The notes beneath the pieces were generated by a model, which did no database searches, had not been told where the DNA came from, and was given only the letters and a program-made list of their open reading frames with translations. DNA of 64,000 bases. Origin: Ailanthus altissimus (Eukaryota > Streptophyta > Magnoliopsida > Sapindales > Simaroubaceae). Where the stretch lies: assembly GCA_946807835.1 (NCBI GenBank), contig OX327699.1, positions 8,239,001-8,303,000 of the forward strand, read 5' to 3'. The stretch's first letter is position 1. Each line of letters begins with the position of its first letter. Positions 22,632-34,185 of this stretch are shown here, in pieces. The translations under genes and the position numbers were made by a program.

Positions 22632-25600
22632 ATGGCTGACGATGATGCAAGTAGAGTACCAAAGGGACTGAGTTTAGAACAAGCTCAACTCATGGGCTTA
22701 CAACGAGCTCATGATGAATTTCAAGGTGAGAATACTGAAATTTATGGACAACTCGTTGTAATTATAGAAATGATGCAAAGAAATACTTTGCAACCCCAAC
22801 AAAGGCAGGTAGGGCATAGGGTACCTCAAAATGACCTAAGGGATGCTGGAGATGAGCCAAATAGGGATGATGAGGCTGAAGATAGGGGTAGGATAAGGAG
22901 GCAGCAAAATGACCCTATTAGTGGTATCAAACTTAATATACCACTATTTAGAGGTACTAGTTCTCCTTCGAAGTATCTTGAATGGGTTCAGAAGGTAGAA
23001 AGGGTGTTTGATTGGCATGAGTACCCTGAGGCAAAGAAGTGTAAGGTAGCAGCACTTGAGTTTACCGATTACGCACTTTTGTGGTAGGAAAACTTAAAAG
23101 CTCAGCGAAGAAGGGATGATGAAGAAGAAGTTACAAGCTGGCCACTTATAAAAAGATTAATGAAGAAGAGATTTGTTCCGGATTACTATAAACAAGAATT
23201 ATACATCAAACTCCAGACTTTGCGGCAAGGTTCCTTGAGAGTGGAGGAGTATGTGAAAGAATTTGAGTTGTTGCTGATTCGCTGTGATTTGAATGAACCT
23301 CAAGAGCAAACAATAGCTAAATTCCTTGATGGATTGAAGAGGGACATAGCTAATGTTGTTGAGTTACAGCCCTTCATATTTCTTGAGGATGTCATAAAGC
23401 TTGCAACTAAAGTAAAAAGACAGCAGAAAAGAGGGGGTATCCATATGAGGTCAACTACAACAAGTAATACAAAGGCTGTTTCTTCACCTTTGCGAACATG
23501 GAACACACCTAAACGTGATGAGAAAGCGGAGTTTAGTAAAGGAAGTGCTAGTTCAGGTTCGTTGAAAGGAAAGGAGAAGGTATTTGAACCTTAATTTTCC
23601 AGGAGGTCGTGAGACATCAAGTATTTCAAGTGCTTGGGAAATGGGCATATTGCTTCTGAATGTCCGAATAAGAGGGTGATGGTTTTACAAGGGAAGTATG
23701 GAGAGCTTGTAAGTGAAGATGAGGCTGAGATGGAAGAGGAATCTAAAGTCGAAGTGACTGAACAAGAAGAGAATCTTGAGCCAATGGAGGGGAATTTATT
23801 AGTTATTCAAAGGATTTTGAGTGCTGAAGTTGATATTGGTTTAGAACAGCGCGAAAACATCTTTTATACAAGATGTCAAATCCGAGATAAGGTTTGTGCC
23901 ATGATCATTGATAATGGTAGTTGTACCATTGTTGCATCCACTACTTTAGTGGAGAAATTGGGATTAACTACTGTTCTATATCCAAAACCATACAAATTAC
24001 ATTGGCTTAATGACAAGGGAGAGATTCAGGTTACAAGACAGGTTCGAGTGCCATTCTCCATTAAAACCTTCCATGATGAGGTTTTATGTGATGTGGTTCC
24101 TATGACAACTAGTCATGTGTTATTAGGACGTCCATAGCAATTTGATAATGATGTGACTTATAATGGGCGAAGGAACACTTATTCATTTGTGTTGAATGGG
24201 AAAAGAGTGAATTTGATGCCATTGAGTTCTCAACAAGTTAGAGAAGATCAGTTGCGAAATCAAAGGAAGATAATGGAATCTGGTAAAGGGTTAATGTTAG
24301 CGAAAAAGGGAGATGTTGAGCAAGCACTAGCTTCTGTGAGGGTTGTTTTCATGACTTGGGCAAAGCCTTTATTGCAAGTGGAGGGTTTGGATTTGCCAAG
24401 ACAGGTTATGGAGTTGCTTGAAGAGTTCAAAGATGTATTTCCAGATGAGCTACCATTGGGAATACTACCTATTCGAGTGATAGAGCATCAAATTGATTTG
24501 GTGCCTAGAGCTTCACTTCCAAATAGACCAGCATATAGATGTAATCCGGAGGAAGCAAAAGAGATCAAAAGGCAGGTTGGTGAGCTTTTAGAGAGGGGCT
24601 ATGTGCGTGAGTCACTTAGTCCTTGTTCAGTGCCTACTTTGCTTGTTCCAAAGAAGGATGGTACCATGAGAATGTGTGTGGACAGTCGGGCTATCAACAA
24701 GATAACGGTTAAGTATCGATTCCCTATTCCTAGACTTGATGATATGCTTGATGAATTGCATGGTGCTGTTTGTTTTTCTAAAGTTGATTTGATGAGTGGA
24801 TATCACCAAATTAGGATGAAAGAAGGTGATGAATGGAAAACAGCCTTTAAAACTAAGCATGGATTGTATGAATGGATGGTGATGCCGTTTGGGCTTTCTA
24901 ATGCACCTAGTACATTTATGAGACTTATGAACCATGTTTTGAAGAAGTTTATTGGGCTGTTTGTTGTGGTCTATTTTAATGATATCTTGATCTATAGTAA
25001 AACTTAAGATGATCATGTGAAGCATCTTATGGCTGTATTTGAAACCTTGCGTGATGCTAAGTTGTATGGAAACCTCAAAAAGTGCTATTTCTGCCAAGAT
25101 AGTGTTATCTTTTTGGGGTATGTTGTTTCTGGTAGTGGAATTAAGGTTGATGAGGAGAAGGTTAAGGCAATTCGTGATTGGCCTAAACCTACTAGTGTTG
25201 CAGATGTGAGAAGTTTTCATGGTTTAGCCTCTTTCTATAGGCAATTTATTAAAGACTTTAGTTCTATTGTTGCGCCTATGACAGAGTGTTTAAAAAAAGG
25301 GAATGAGTTTAGGTGGAATGAGAATGCACAGAAGTTATTTGAACTGATTAAAGAACAATTATGTTATGCTCCAGTTTTAGCACTTCCCGATTTTGCTCAA
25401 ATATTTGAAATAGAGTGTGATGCTTCAGGGGTATTGGGGCTGTTTTTATGTAAGAAAGAGGCCAATTGCATTCTTTAGTGAGAAGCTGAATGAGGCACGT
25501 TTAAACTACTCTATTTATGACAAGGAGATTTATGCATTGATTCAGGCTCTCGAGGTATGGTAGCATTATCTATTACCTAAAGAGTTCGTTATTCATACTG

Positions 25601-27253
25601 ACCATGAATCGTTAAAGTATCTTAAAGGGCAGAACAAACTGAATAAAAGACATGCCAAATGGTTAGAGTTTATAGAGCCTTTTTCATATGTCATAAAATA
25701 CAAGAAGGGCCAAACTAATGTCATTGCTAATGCTCTTTCTAGGAGGTATACATTGATTTCTATGTTAAATGCAAGGCTTTTGGGTTTTGAACAGGTGAAA
25801 GAACAATATACCAGTGATTCATACTTTGCTAATATGATGTCTAAATGTGCTAAAGGAGCTTGTGATGGGTTCTTTGTGCATGATGGTTACTTATTCAAGT
25901 TGGGCAGAATGTGTAGACCTTCAGGATCCTTACGTGAGTTGATTGTGCGTGAGGCTCATAGGGGTGGTCTTAGTGGTCATTTTGGGGAGAAGAAAACTTA
26001 TGAGCTACTGAAAGAGCACTTCTTTTGGCCTAATATGCTGCGGGATGTTCATAAAGTTGTTGAAAGATGTGTAAATTGTAAGAAAGCTAAGGGTAAAGAG
26101 AATGCATATGGACTATATATGCCTTTACTTATCCCAGAGCAACCATGGATGGATATTAGTATGGACTTTGTGCTTGGATTGCCTAGAACACAACATGGGA
26201 AGGATTCAGTAATGGTTGTGGTTGATCGGTTCTCCAAAATGTCACACTTTATTTCTTGTAACAAAACTGATGATGCTATTCATATTGCTGATTTATTTTT
26301 TAGGAAAATTGTACGTTTGCATGGAATCCCTAAAAGCATTGTCTCTGATCGTGATACAAAGTTCTTAAGTTATTTTTGGAAGACTCTTTGGAAGAAGCTT
26401 GGAACAAAGTTGCTTTTCAGTACTGCTTGTCATCCACAAACTAATGGGCAAACTGAGGTAGTGAACCGTACTATATCTTCTTTATTACGGGCTGTTATAA
26501 ACAAGAACTTAAAGAGTTGGGATACTTATTTGCCTATTGTGGAGTTTGCATACAACCGTAGTGTGCATGGGGCTACAAAATTTTTACCATTTGAGATTTT
26601 GTATGGATTTAATCCATTTGTTCATATTAACCTTATTCCTTTTCCAATTGATGAGAGGACATCTATGGATGGTGTTAAGAAGGCAGAATTGATGAAGAAG
26701 CTTCATGAGCAGGTTCGAATTCATATTGAGGAGAAAACAGCTAAGTATGTTAAGCATGCTAATAAAGGATGAAAAATGATTAGTTTTGAACCTGGTGATC
26801 TTGTTTGGATTCATCTTAGCAAGAGAAGATTTCCTAGCAAACGGAAGTCCAAGATGATGCCGAGAGTTGATGGACCTTTTCGTATTATAGAGAAGGTAAA
26901 TAGTAATGCTTACAAAGTTGACCTTCCTGGTAATTACAATGTTTTAGCCACTTTTAATGTGAATGACTTATCTCCTTATTTGGAAGATTTAGAAGATTCT
27001 GATTTGAGGGAAAATCATTCTCTGCCCGGGGGTGATGATGTGCATCATGAAGGTTCTAAATCAACTCAAGAAGGTGAGCTGAGCGTAAAGGAGATTTCAG
27101 ATGGTCCAATAACAAGGGCTAAAGCTAAACAGCTTCAAAGGGCCATAAGTAGTCAAATTGGAGCTATTGAAGCTTCTATGGGATTAAAAGCTTGCGATCT
27201 GAATGGAAATGAGCTAAATGTGTTTATTTGTCTTCAATTTCTATTGGGACGTG
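22632..27253 (+). pseudogene. gag-pol: E2a gag-pol polyprotein, multiply broken
   Basis: Same domain order as E1: gag (start MADDDAS at 22632), CCHC knuckle near 23630 (its first cysteine region reads FKC after a change of the leading CFKC), protease, RT (the active site reads YFND in place of YFDD near 24973-24984), RNase H, and integrase with HHCC and DDE. Stops: TAG 23085, TAA 23592, TGA 23610, TAG 24135, TAA 25005, TAG near 25561 and TGA 26770. A deletion/frameshift lies near 25430-25470. The last codons differ because of a small deletion near 27240, letting the frame run on to 27369. The loss of one catalytic RT aspartate alone would inactivate it. Confidence 0.9.
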
Positions 27254-27538
27254 ATTTAGAGATGTTTGGTGACGTTGTACTTAAAAAAGTAGCTAAGGGC
27301 TTTCTTTCCATGCTATTGGGCTTTATTTACTTCTTATGTTACTATTTTTATGTATTTGGGCCATTTTGAATTTGTTTAGTTTTGTTTTAAAATTGTTAAG
27401 TTATATTGGGCTTATTTTGGGCTTTTTAAGTTTATTAGGTAATATTAGGGTTTCCACTCATTTTGTAAGCCTATATAAGGCATGTTAAAGTCTTATAGAG
27501 GCAGTTGCCTCATTTTGGAATTGGATGCACGAAAATAG
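27036..27538 (+). repeat. E2a 3' LTR, truncated
   Basis: Begins TGATGTGC after the polypurine tract and follows the 5' LTR for about 503 bp, to GCACGAAAATAG. The final ~200 bp are missing. It contains the TATA box region at about 27470-27480. Confidence 0.9.
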
Positions 27539-27864
27539 CCCAAATACATAAAAGTAGTAAGATAAGAAGTAAGTAAAGCCCAATAGCATAAAAAGAAAGC
27601 CCTTAGCTGCTTCTTAAAGCCCAACGTCACCAAACGTCTCTAAATCACGTCCCAATCTCAAATTGAAGACAAATAAATACATTTAGCTCGTTTCCATTCA
27701 GATCGTAAGCTTCTGATCCCATAGAAGCTTCAATAGCTCCAATTTGACTACTTATGGCCCTTTGAAGGTGTTTAGCCTTAGCCCTTGTTATTAGACCATC
27801 TGAAATCTCCTTTACGCTCAGCTCGCCTTCTTGAGTTGATTTAGAACCTTCATGATGCACATCA
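27532..27864 (-). repeat. E2b 3' LTR, truncated
   Basis: On the minus strand it begins TGATGTGC at 27864 and runs about 333 bp, to the AAAATAG shared with E2a (27532-27538). The distal ~380 bp are missing. It includes the end of the E2b polyprotein (stop at 27645). Confidence 0.9.
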
Positions 27865-30800
27865 TCACCCCCGGGCAGAGAATGATTTGCCCTTAAATCA
27901 GAATCTTCTAAATCTTCCAAATAAGGAGATAAGTCCTTCACATTAAAAGTGGCTGAAACATTGTAATCACCAGAAAGGTCAACTTTGTAAGCATTACTAT
28001 TTACCTTCTCTATAATACGAAAAGGTCCATCAACTCTTGGCATCATCTTGGACTTCCGCTTACTAGGAAATCTTCCCTTGCTAAGATGAATCCAAACAAG
28101 ATCACCAGGTTCAAAGCTAATCATTTTTCATCCTTTATTAGCATGCTTAACATACCTAGCTGTTTTCTCCTCAATATAAATTCGAACCTGCTCATGAAGC
28201 TTCTTCATCAATTCTGCCTTCTTAACACCATCCATAGATGTCCTCTCATTAATTGGAATAGGAACAAGGTCAATAGGAACAAATGGATTAAATCCATACA
28301 CAATCTCAAATGGTGAAAGTTTTGTAGCCCCATGCACACTACGGTTATATGCAAACTCTACAATAGGCAAACAAGTATCCCAACTCTTTAAGTTCTTGTT
28401 TATAACAGCCCGTAATAAAGAAGATAGAGTACGGTTCACTACCTCAGTTTGCCCATCAGTTTGTGGATGACAAGCAGTACTGAAAAGCAACTTTGTTCCA
28501 AGCTTCTTCCAAAGAGTCTTCCAAAAATAGCTTAAGAACTTTGTATCACGATCAGAGACAATGCTTTTAGGGATTCCATGCAAATGTACAATTTCCCTGA
28601 AAAATAAATCAGCAATATGAATAGCATCATCAGTTTTGTTACAAGGAATAAAGTGTGAAATTTTGGAGAACCGATCAACCACAACCATCACTGAATCCTT
28701 CCCATGCTGTGTTCTAGGTAATCCAAGCACAAAATCCATACTAATATCCATCCATGGTTGCTTTGGGATAGGTAAAGGCATATATAGTCCATATGCATTC
28801 TCTTTACCCTTAGCTTTCTTGCAATTTACACATCTTTCAACAACTTTATGAACATCCCGCACCATATTAGGCCAAAAGAAATGCTCTTTCAGTAGCTCAT
28901 AAGTTTTCTTCTCCCCAAAATGACCACTAAGACCAACCTATGAGCCTCACGCACAAGTAACTCATGTAAGGATCCTGAAGGTATACACATTTTGGCCAAC
29001 TTGAATAAGTAACCATCATGCACAAAGAACCCATCACAAGCTCCTTTAGCACATTTAGACATCATATTAGCAAAGTATGAATCACTGGTATATTGTTCTT
29101 TCACCTGTTCAAAACCCAAAAGCCTTGCATTTAACATAGAAATCAATGCATACCTCCTAGAAAGAGCATCAGCAATGACATTAGTTTGCCCCTTTTTGTA
29201 TTTTATGACATATGGAAATGGCTCCATGAACTCTACCCATTTGGCATGTCTTCTATTCAGCTTGTTCTGCCCTTTAAGATACTTTAACGATTCATGGTCA
29301 GTATGAATAACGAACTCTTTAGGTAATAAATAATGCTGCCATACCTCGAGAGCCCGAATCAATGCATAAAACTCCTTGTCATAAATAGAGTAGTTTAACT
29401 GTGCCCCATTCAGCTTCTCACTAAAGAAAGCAATTGGCCTTTTTTCTTGCATCAACACGGCCCCAATACCGACCCCTGAAGCATCACACTCTATTTCAAA
29501 TGTTTTAGCAAAATCGAGAAGTGCTAAAACTGGAGTAGAACATAATTATTCTTTTATCAGTTCAAATGACTTCTGTGCATTCTCATTCCACCTAAACTCA
29601 TTTCCGTTTTTCAAACACTCTGTCATGGGCGCAACAATAGAACTAAAGTCTTTAATAAATCGCCTATAGAAAGAGGCTAAACCATGAAAACTTCTCACAT
29701 CCGCAACACCAGTAGGTTTAGGCCAATCACGAATTGTCTTAACCTTTTCCTCATCAACCTTAATTCCCATACCAGAAACAACATACCCCAAAAAGATAAC
29801 ACTATCTTAGCAGAATTAGCACTTCTTGAGGTTTCCATACAACTTAGCATCACGCAAGGTCTCAAATACAGCCATAAGATGCTTCACATGATCATCTAAA
29901 GTTTTACTATAGATCAAGATATCATCAAAATAGACCACAACAAACAGCCCAATAAACTTTCTCAAAACATGGTTCATAAGTCTCATAAATGTACTAGGTG
30001 CATTAGAAAGCCCAAACGGCATCACCATCCACTCATACAATCCATGCTTAGTTTTAAAGGCTGTTTTCCATTCATCACCTTCTTTCATCCTAATTTGGTG
30101 ATATCCACTCATTAAATCAACTTTAGAAAAATAAACAGCACCATACAATTCATCAAGCATATCATCAAGTCTAGGAATAGGAAATCGATACTTAACCGTT
30201 ATCTTGTTGATAGCCCGACTGTCCACACATTCTCATGGTACCATCCTTCTTTGGAACAAGCAAAGTAGGCACTGAACAAGGACTAAGTGACTCACGCACA
30301 TAGCCCCTCTCTAAAAGCTCACCAACTTGCCTTTTGATCTCTTTTGCTTCCTCCGGATTACATCTATATGCTGGTCTATTTGGAAGTGAAGCTCTAGGCA
30401 CCAAATTAATTTGATGCTCTATCCCTCGAATAGGTGGTAATCCCAATGGTAGCTCTTCTGGAAATACATCTTTGAACTCTTTAAGCAACTCCACAACCTG
30501 CCTTGGCAAATCCAAACCCTCCACTTACAATAAAGGCTTTGCCCAAGTCATGAAAACAACCCCCACAGAAGCTAGTGCTTGCTCAACATCGCCCTTTTTG
30601 GCTAACATTAACCCTTTACCAGATTCTATCATCATCTTTTGATTCCGCAACTGATCTTCTCTAACTTGTTGAGAACTCAATGGCATCAAATTCACTTTCT
30701 TCCCATTCAGCACAAATGAATAAGTGTTCCGTCGCCCATTATAAGTCACATCATTATCAAATTGCCATGGGCGTCCTAATAACACATGACTAGCTGTCAT

Positions 30801-32270
30801 CGGAACCACATCACATAAAACCTCATCATGAAAGGTTTTAATGGAGAATGGCACCCGAACCTCTCTTGTAACCTGAATCTCTCCTTTGTCATTAAGCCAA
30901 TGTAATTTGTATAGTTTTGGATGTGGAACAGTAGTTAATCCCAATTTCTCCACTAAAGTAGTGGATGCAACATTGGTACAACTACCATTATCAATGATCA
31001 TGGTACAAACCTTATCTCGGATTTGACATCTTGTATGAAAGATGTTTTCGCGCTGTTCCAAACCAATATCAACTTCAGCACTCAAAATCCTTTGAATAAC
31101 TAATAAATTTCCCTCCATTGGCTCAAGATTCTCTTCTTGTTCAGTCACTTCGACTTTAGATTCCTCTTCCATCTCAGCTTCATCTTCACTTACAAGCTCT
31201 CCATACTTCCCTTGTAAAACCATCACCCTCTTATTTAAACATTCAGAAGCAATATGCCCATTTCCCAAGCACTTGAAACACTTGATGTCTCGCGATCTCC
31301 TGGAAAATTGAGGTTCAAATACCTTCTCCTTTCCTTTCAATGAACCTAAACTAGCACTTCCTTTACTGAACTCCACTTTCTCATCACGTTTAGGTGTGTT
31401 CCATGTTCGTAAAGGTGAAGAAACAGCCTTTGTATTACTTGTTGTAGTTGACCTCATATGGATACCCCCTATTTTCTGCTGTCTTTCTACTTTAGTTGCA
31501 AGCTTTATGACATCCTCAAGAAATATGAAGGGCTGTAACTCAACAACATTAGCTATGTCCTTCTTCAATCCATCAAGGAATCTAGCCATTGTTTGCTCTT
31601 GAGGTTCATTCAAATTACAGCGAATCAGCAACAGCTCAAATTCTTTCACATACTCCTCCACACTCAAGGAACCTTGCCGCAAAGTCTGGAGTTTGATGTA
31701 TAATTCTTGTTTATAGTAATCCGGAACAAATCTCTTCTTCATTAATCTTTTCATAAGTGGCCAGCTTGCAACTTCTTCTTCGTCATCCCTTCTTCGCTGA
31801 GCTTTTAAGTTTTCCCACCACAAAAGTGCGTAATCAGTAAACTCAAGTGCTGCTACCTTACACTTCTTTGCCTCAGGATACTCATGCCAATCAAACACCC
31901 TTTCTACCTTCTGAACCCATTCAAGATACTCCTCAGGAGAACTAGTACCTCTAAATGGTGGTATATTAAGTTTGATACCACTAGTAGGGTTATTTTGCTG
32001 CCTCCTTATCCTACCCCTATCTTTAGCCTCATCATCCCTATTTGGCTCATCTCCAGCATCCCCTAGGTCATTTTGAGGTACCCTACGCCCTACCTGCCTT
32101 TGTTGGGGTTGCAAAGTATTTCTTTGCATCATTTCTATAATTACAACGAGTTGTCCACAAATTTCAGTATTCTCACCTTGAAATTCATCATGAGCTCGTT
32201 GTAAGCCCATGAGTTGAGCTTGTTCTAAACTCAGTCCCTTTGGTACTCTACTTGCATCATCGTCAACCAT
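27645..32270 (-). pseudogene. gag-pol: E2b gag-pol polyprotein, multiply broken
   Basis: Start MVDDDAS at 32270. The first 30525-32270 is one open frame covering gag, a CCHC knuckle and protease (DNG motif). Breaks: TAA at 30525; a 2-bp deletion near 30226 in the RT N-terminus; TAA at 29816 and 29807; TAA at 29546; a frameshift near 28937; and TGA at 28128, at the same codon as the E2a TGA at 26770. YFDD of RT and the integrase DDE residues are still readable in their fragments. Subfamily residues shared with E2a and not with E1/E3 include ENTEI in gag and KSKMMPR near the integrase end. Confidence 0.9.
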
Positions 32271-32631
32271 TATTAACAAAAACCCCCAAACAAGTATGAA
32301 CAATTGAACAACACAACCAGTAGCTAAAACACTCTTCTCAAACTGAATTTTTCACCAATTCAGTAAATAAAATCAGATAGCAACAATTTACTCAAATTCG
32401 AAATTTCCAGGTTCACAAAATTTCCAGGTTCAAGAACAATTTAATTCAGCCAACCCATCTCCAGTTCACAAACTACTAAGAATTAATTTTAATGCTTCAG
32501 AGTTGCAATTCAACTACTAACCTCAAATATTAGAGACCCAAACTGATAATAACCCCACGAAATTATATAACACAAAAATTAGCAAGACACATTGAATAGC
32601 TAAAACTTCAGTTTGCACACTGAAATCCTAT

Positions 32632-32643
32632 GCTCTGATACTA
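32632..32643 (-). promoter_or_regulatory. E2b primer binding site (mutated)
   Basis: The minus strand reads TAGTATCAGAGC, one base different from the initiator-Met primer site seen in E1, E2a and E3. Confidence 0.85.
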
Positions 32644-32645
32644 GA

Positions 32646-33356
32646 TGATGTGCCTTGATTTATAACAAAATCAAATTGCAAAGTTGATGGAGGATAACAC
32701 TAAATAGATACCTTGATAAGTCGTATGGACACCATAAGGATCAATTTAGGATTTTGACGCCACACTCTTGATGATCAAAGAGTGATAAGTCAGCAACTAT
32801 CTTCAAGAGTTGAAAAACTTGAGAAGACAATTTTGAGAGAGAAATAGCTCTTCTATTTCGTGTTTCCAATTTCAAAATGAGGCAACTGCCTCTACAAGAC
32901 TTTTACATGCCTTATATAGGCTTACAAAATGAGGTGAAACCCTAATGTTACCTAATAAACTTAAAAAGGCCCAAAATAAGCCCAATATGACTTAACAATT
33001 TTAAAACAAAACTAAATAAGTTCAAAATAGCTCAAATACATAAAAGTAGTAACATAAGAAGTAAGTAAAACCCAATAGCATGAAAAGAAAGCCCTTAGCT
33101 GCTTCTTAAAGCCCAACGTCACCAAACGTCTCTAAATCACGACCCAATCTCAAATTGAAGACAAATAAATACATTTAGCTCGTTTCCATTCAGATTGTAA
33201 GCTTCTAATCCCATAGAAGCTTTAATAGCTCCAATTTGACTACTTATGGCCCTTTGAAGCTGTTTAGCCTTAGCCCTTGTTATTGGACCATCTAAAATCT
33301 CCTTTACGCTCAGCTCGCCTTCTTGAGTTGATTTAGAACCTTCATGATGCACATCA
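32646..33356 (-). repeat. E2b 5' LTR
   Basis: 711 bp with TGATGTGC and GCACATCA termini. TATA box (minus) at 32911-32920. The first part encodes the polyprotein tail copy (open 33352-33137). Confidence 0.93.
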
Positions 33357-34168
33357 AAATGTCTTTTTCAAGTTTATCCTAATGTTCCATAATCATCCAA
33401 TCACAATTCCTAGCATATTGAAAGCATTAAGAACAACACAAATTGAATAATAAACTGAATTCATAACAATGGGAATCAAATACTATAATTAAGTCCACAT
33501 ACTGAATTAAACACTACAATCCTAGATAATAAAATTAAATTAACATAATAAGAGTTTAATGGCTAAATAATAATAATTAAACATGATACAACAATTCAAA
33601 ATCGAATTTATTAAGACAAGGGTGCCTCAAATCAATCCATGGCCTTCGGTTGAATCCTCTAAAAGTTAGCCAAAATGCCTTTGATTGTGTAATCTCTCTC
33701 TAAAATAGGTTTAAATATTGTTTTTGCACAATATAAAGATTATTTCTAGGTTATAAATGTGTTAGATTGAGAGAAAATGGGTTAAGGTTAGGTTAAGGGT
33801 TGACAATTTTCATTTGGAGGCGAAAGAGTGTATTTATAGAATCGTCATAACATCGGGGCATTCACTATTCAATGTTGGGGCATTCATCAGTGCATGAACA
33901 CTGGGGCATTATTTTTTGGACACCAGAGCGTTAGTCAGTGTAGCAAAATACTGTAGTAAATGACTGTTCACAATTATTGTTTACAAGCATTGTAGCAATT
34001 TATTGTAGTAATTTTTCTTATTTGCTCCAATTTCATCCTTTTTCGTATTCTCCTGATTTAACCCTATAACAACAACATTTAATGCATAAAAAGCTCTTAA
34101 ATTACTCAAAAATGAACAATTATTAAGATAAATAGGGTTGGATTATGTATCTAAAATATACTCATCAA
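33357..34168 (-). repeat. Truncated 3' LTR of an Athila-like element
   Basis: On the minus strand an LTR start TGATGAGTATATTT lies at 34168, directly after a purine tract. It runs down to 33357, where E2b cuts it. It holds CTACAGTA-type repeats and GGGGCATT repeats (33855-33915). The start resembles the TGATGA..ATATTT start of the solo LTR at 58897 and of Athila/Tat LTRs I know. The distal end is missing. Confidence 0.55.
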
Positions 34169-34185
34169 ATACCCCCAAACTTAGA
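34169..34185 (-). promoter_or_regulatory. Polypurine tract of the Athila-like element
   Basis: The minus strand reads CTAAGTTTGGGGGTATT immediately before TGATGAG. G-rich tracts ending this way adjoin the 3' LTR of Athila/Tat-type elements. Confidence 0.55.

Larger units (their letters stand above)
21570..27538 (+). mobile_element. E2a: CRM-like element, left arm of the inverted pair
   Basis: A plus-strand E1-family element with a complete 5' LTR, leader, full-length but broken polyprotein and a 3' LTR truncated after about 503 bp (27036-27538). It ends in the microhomology AAAATAG, where it joins E2b in the opposite orientation. Because the left LTR is shared with an older fragment and the right LTR is truncated, no target duplication can be defined. 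Confidence 0.9.
27532..33356 (-). mobile_element. E2b: CRM-like element, right arm of the inverted pair
   Basis: A minus-strand E1-family element with a complete 711-bp 5' LTR (32646-33356), primer site, leader, full-length broken polyprotein and a truncated 3' LTR. It mirrors E2a across 27369-27531. Its outer flank is AAAAT (33357-33361); the partner duplication is not present because the other end was lost at the fusion. Confidence 0.9.

Noticed and set aside
24627..25220. 197-codon minus-strand frame inside E2a, with counterparts antisense to RT in E1, E2b and E3
   Set aside because: It is antisense to the reverse transcriptase. Its presence in every copy follows from conservation of the RT codons on the other strand; no independent motif.
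33357..33361. AAAAT beside E2b and AAAAT duplication of E3 as evidence for a common insertion event
   Set aside because: A five-base A/T word is frequent in this DNA, and E2b lacks its other end. Treated as coincidence.
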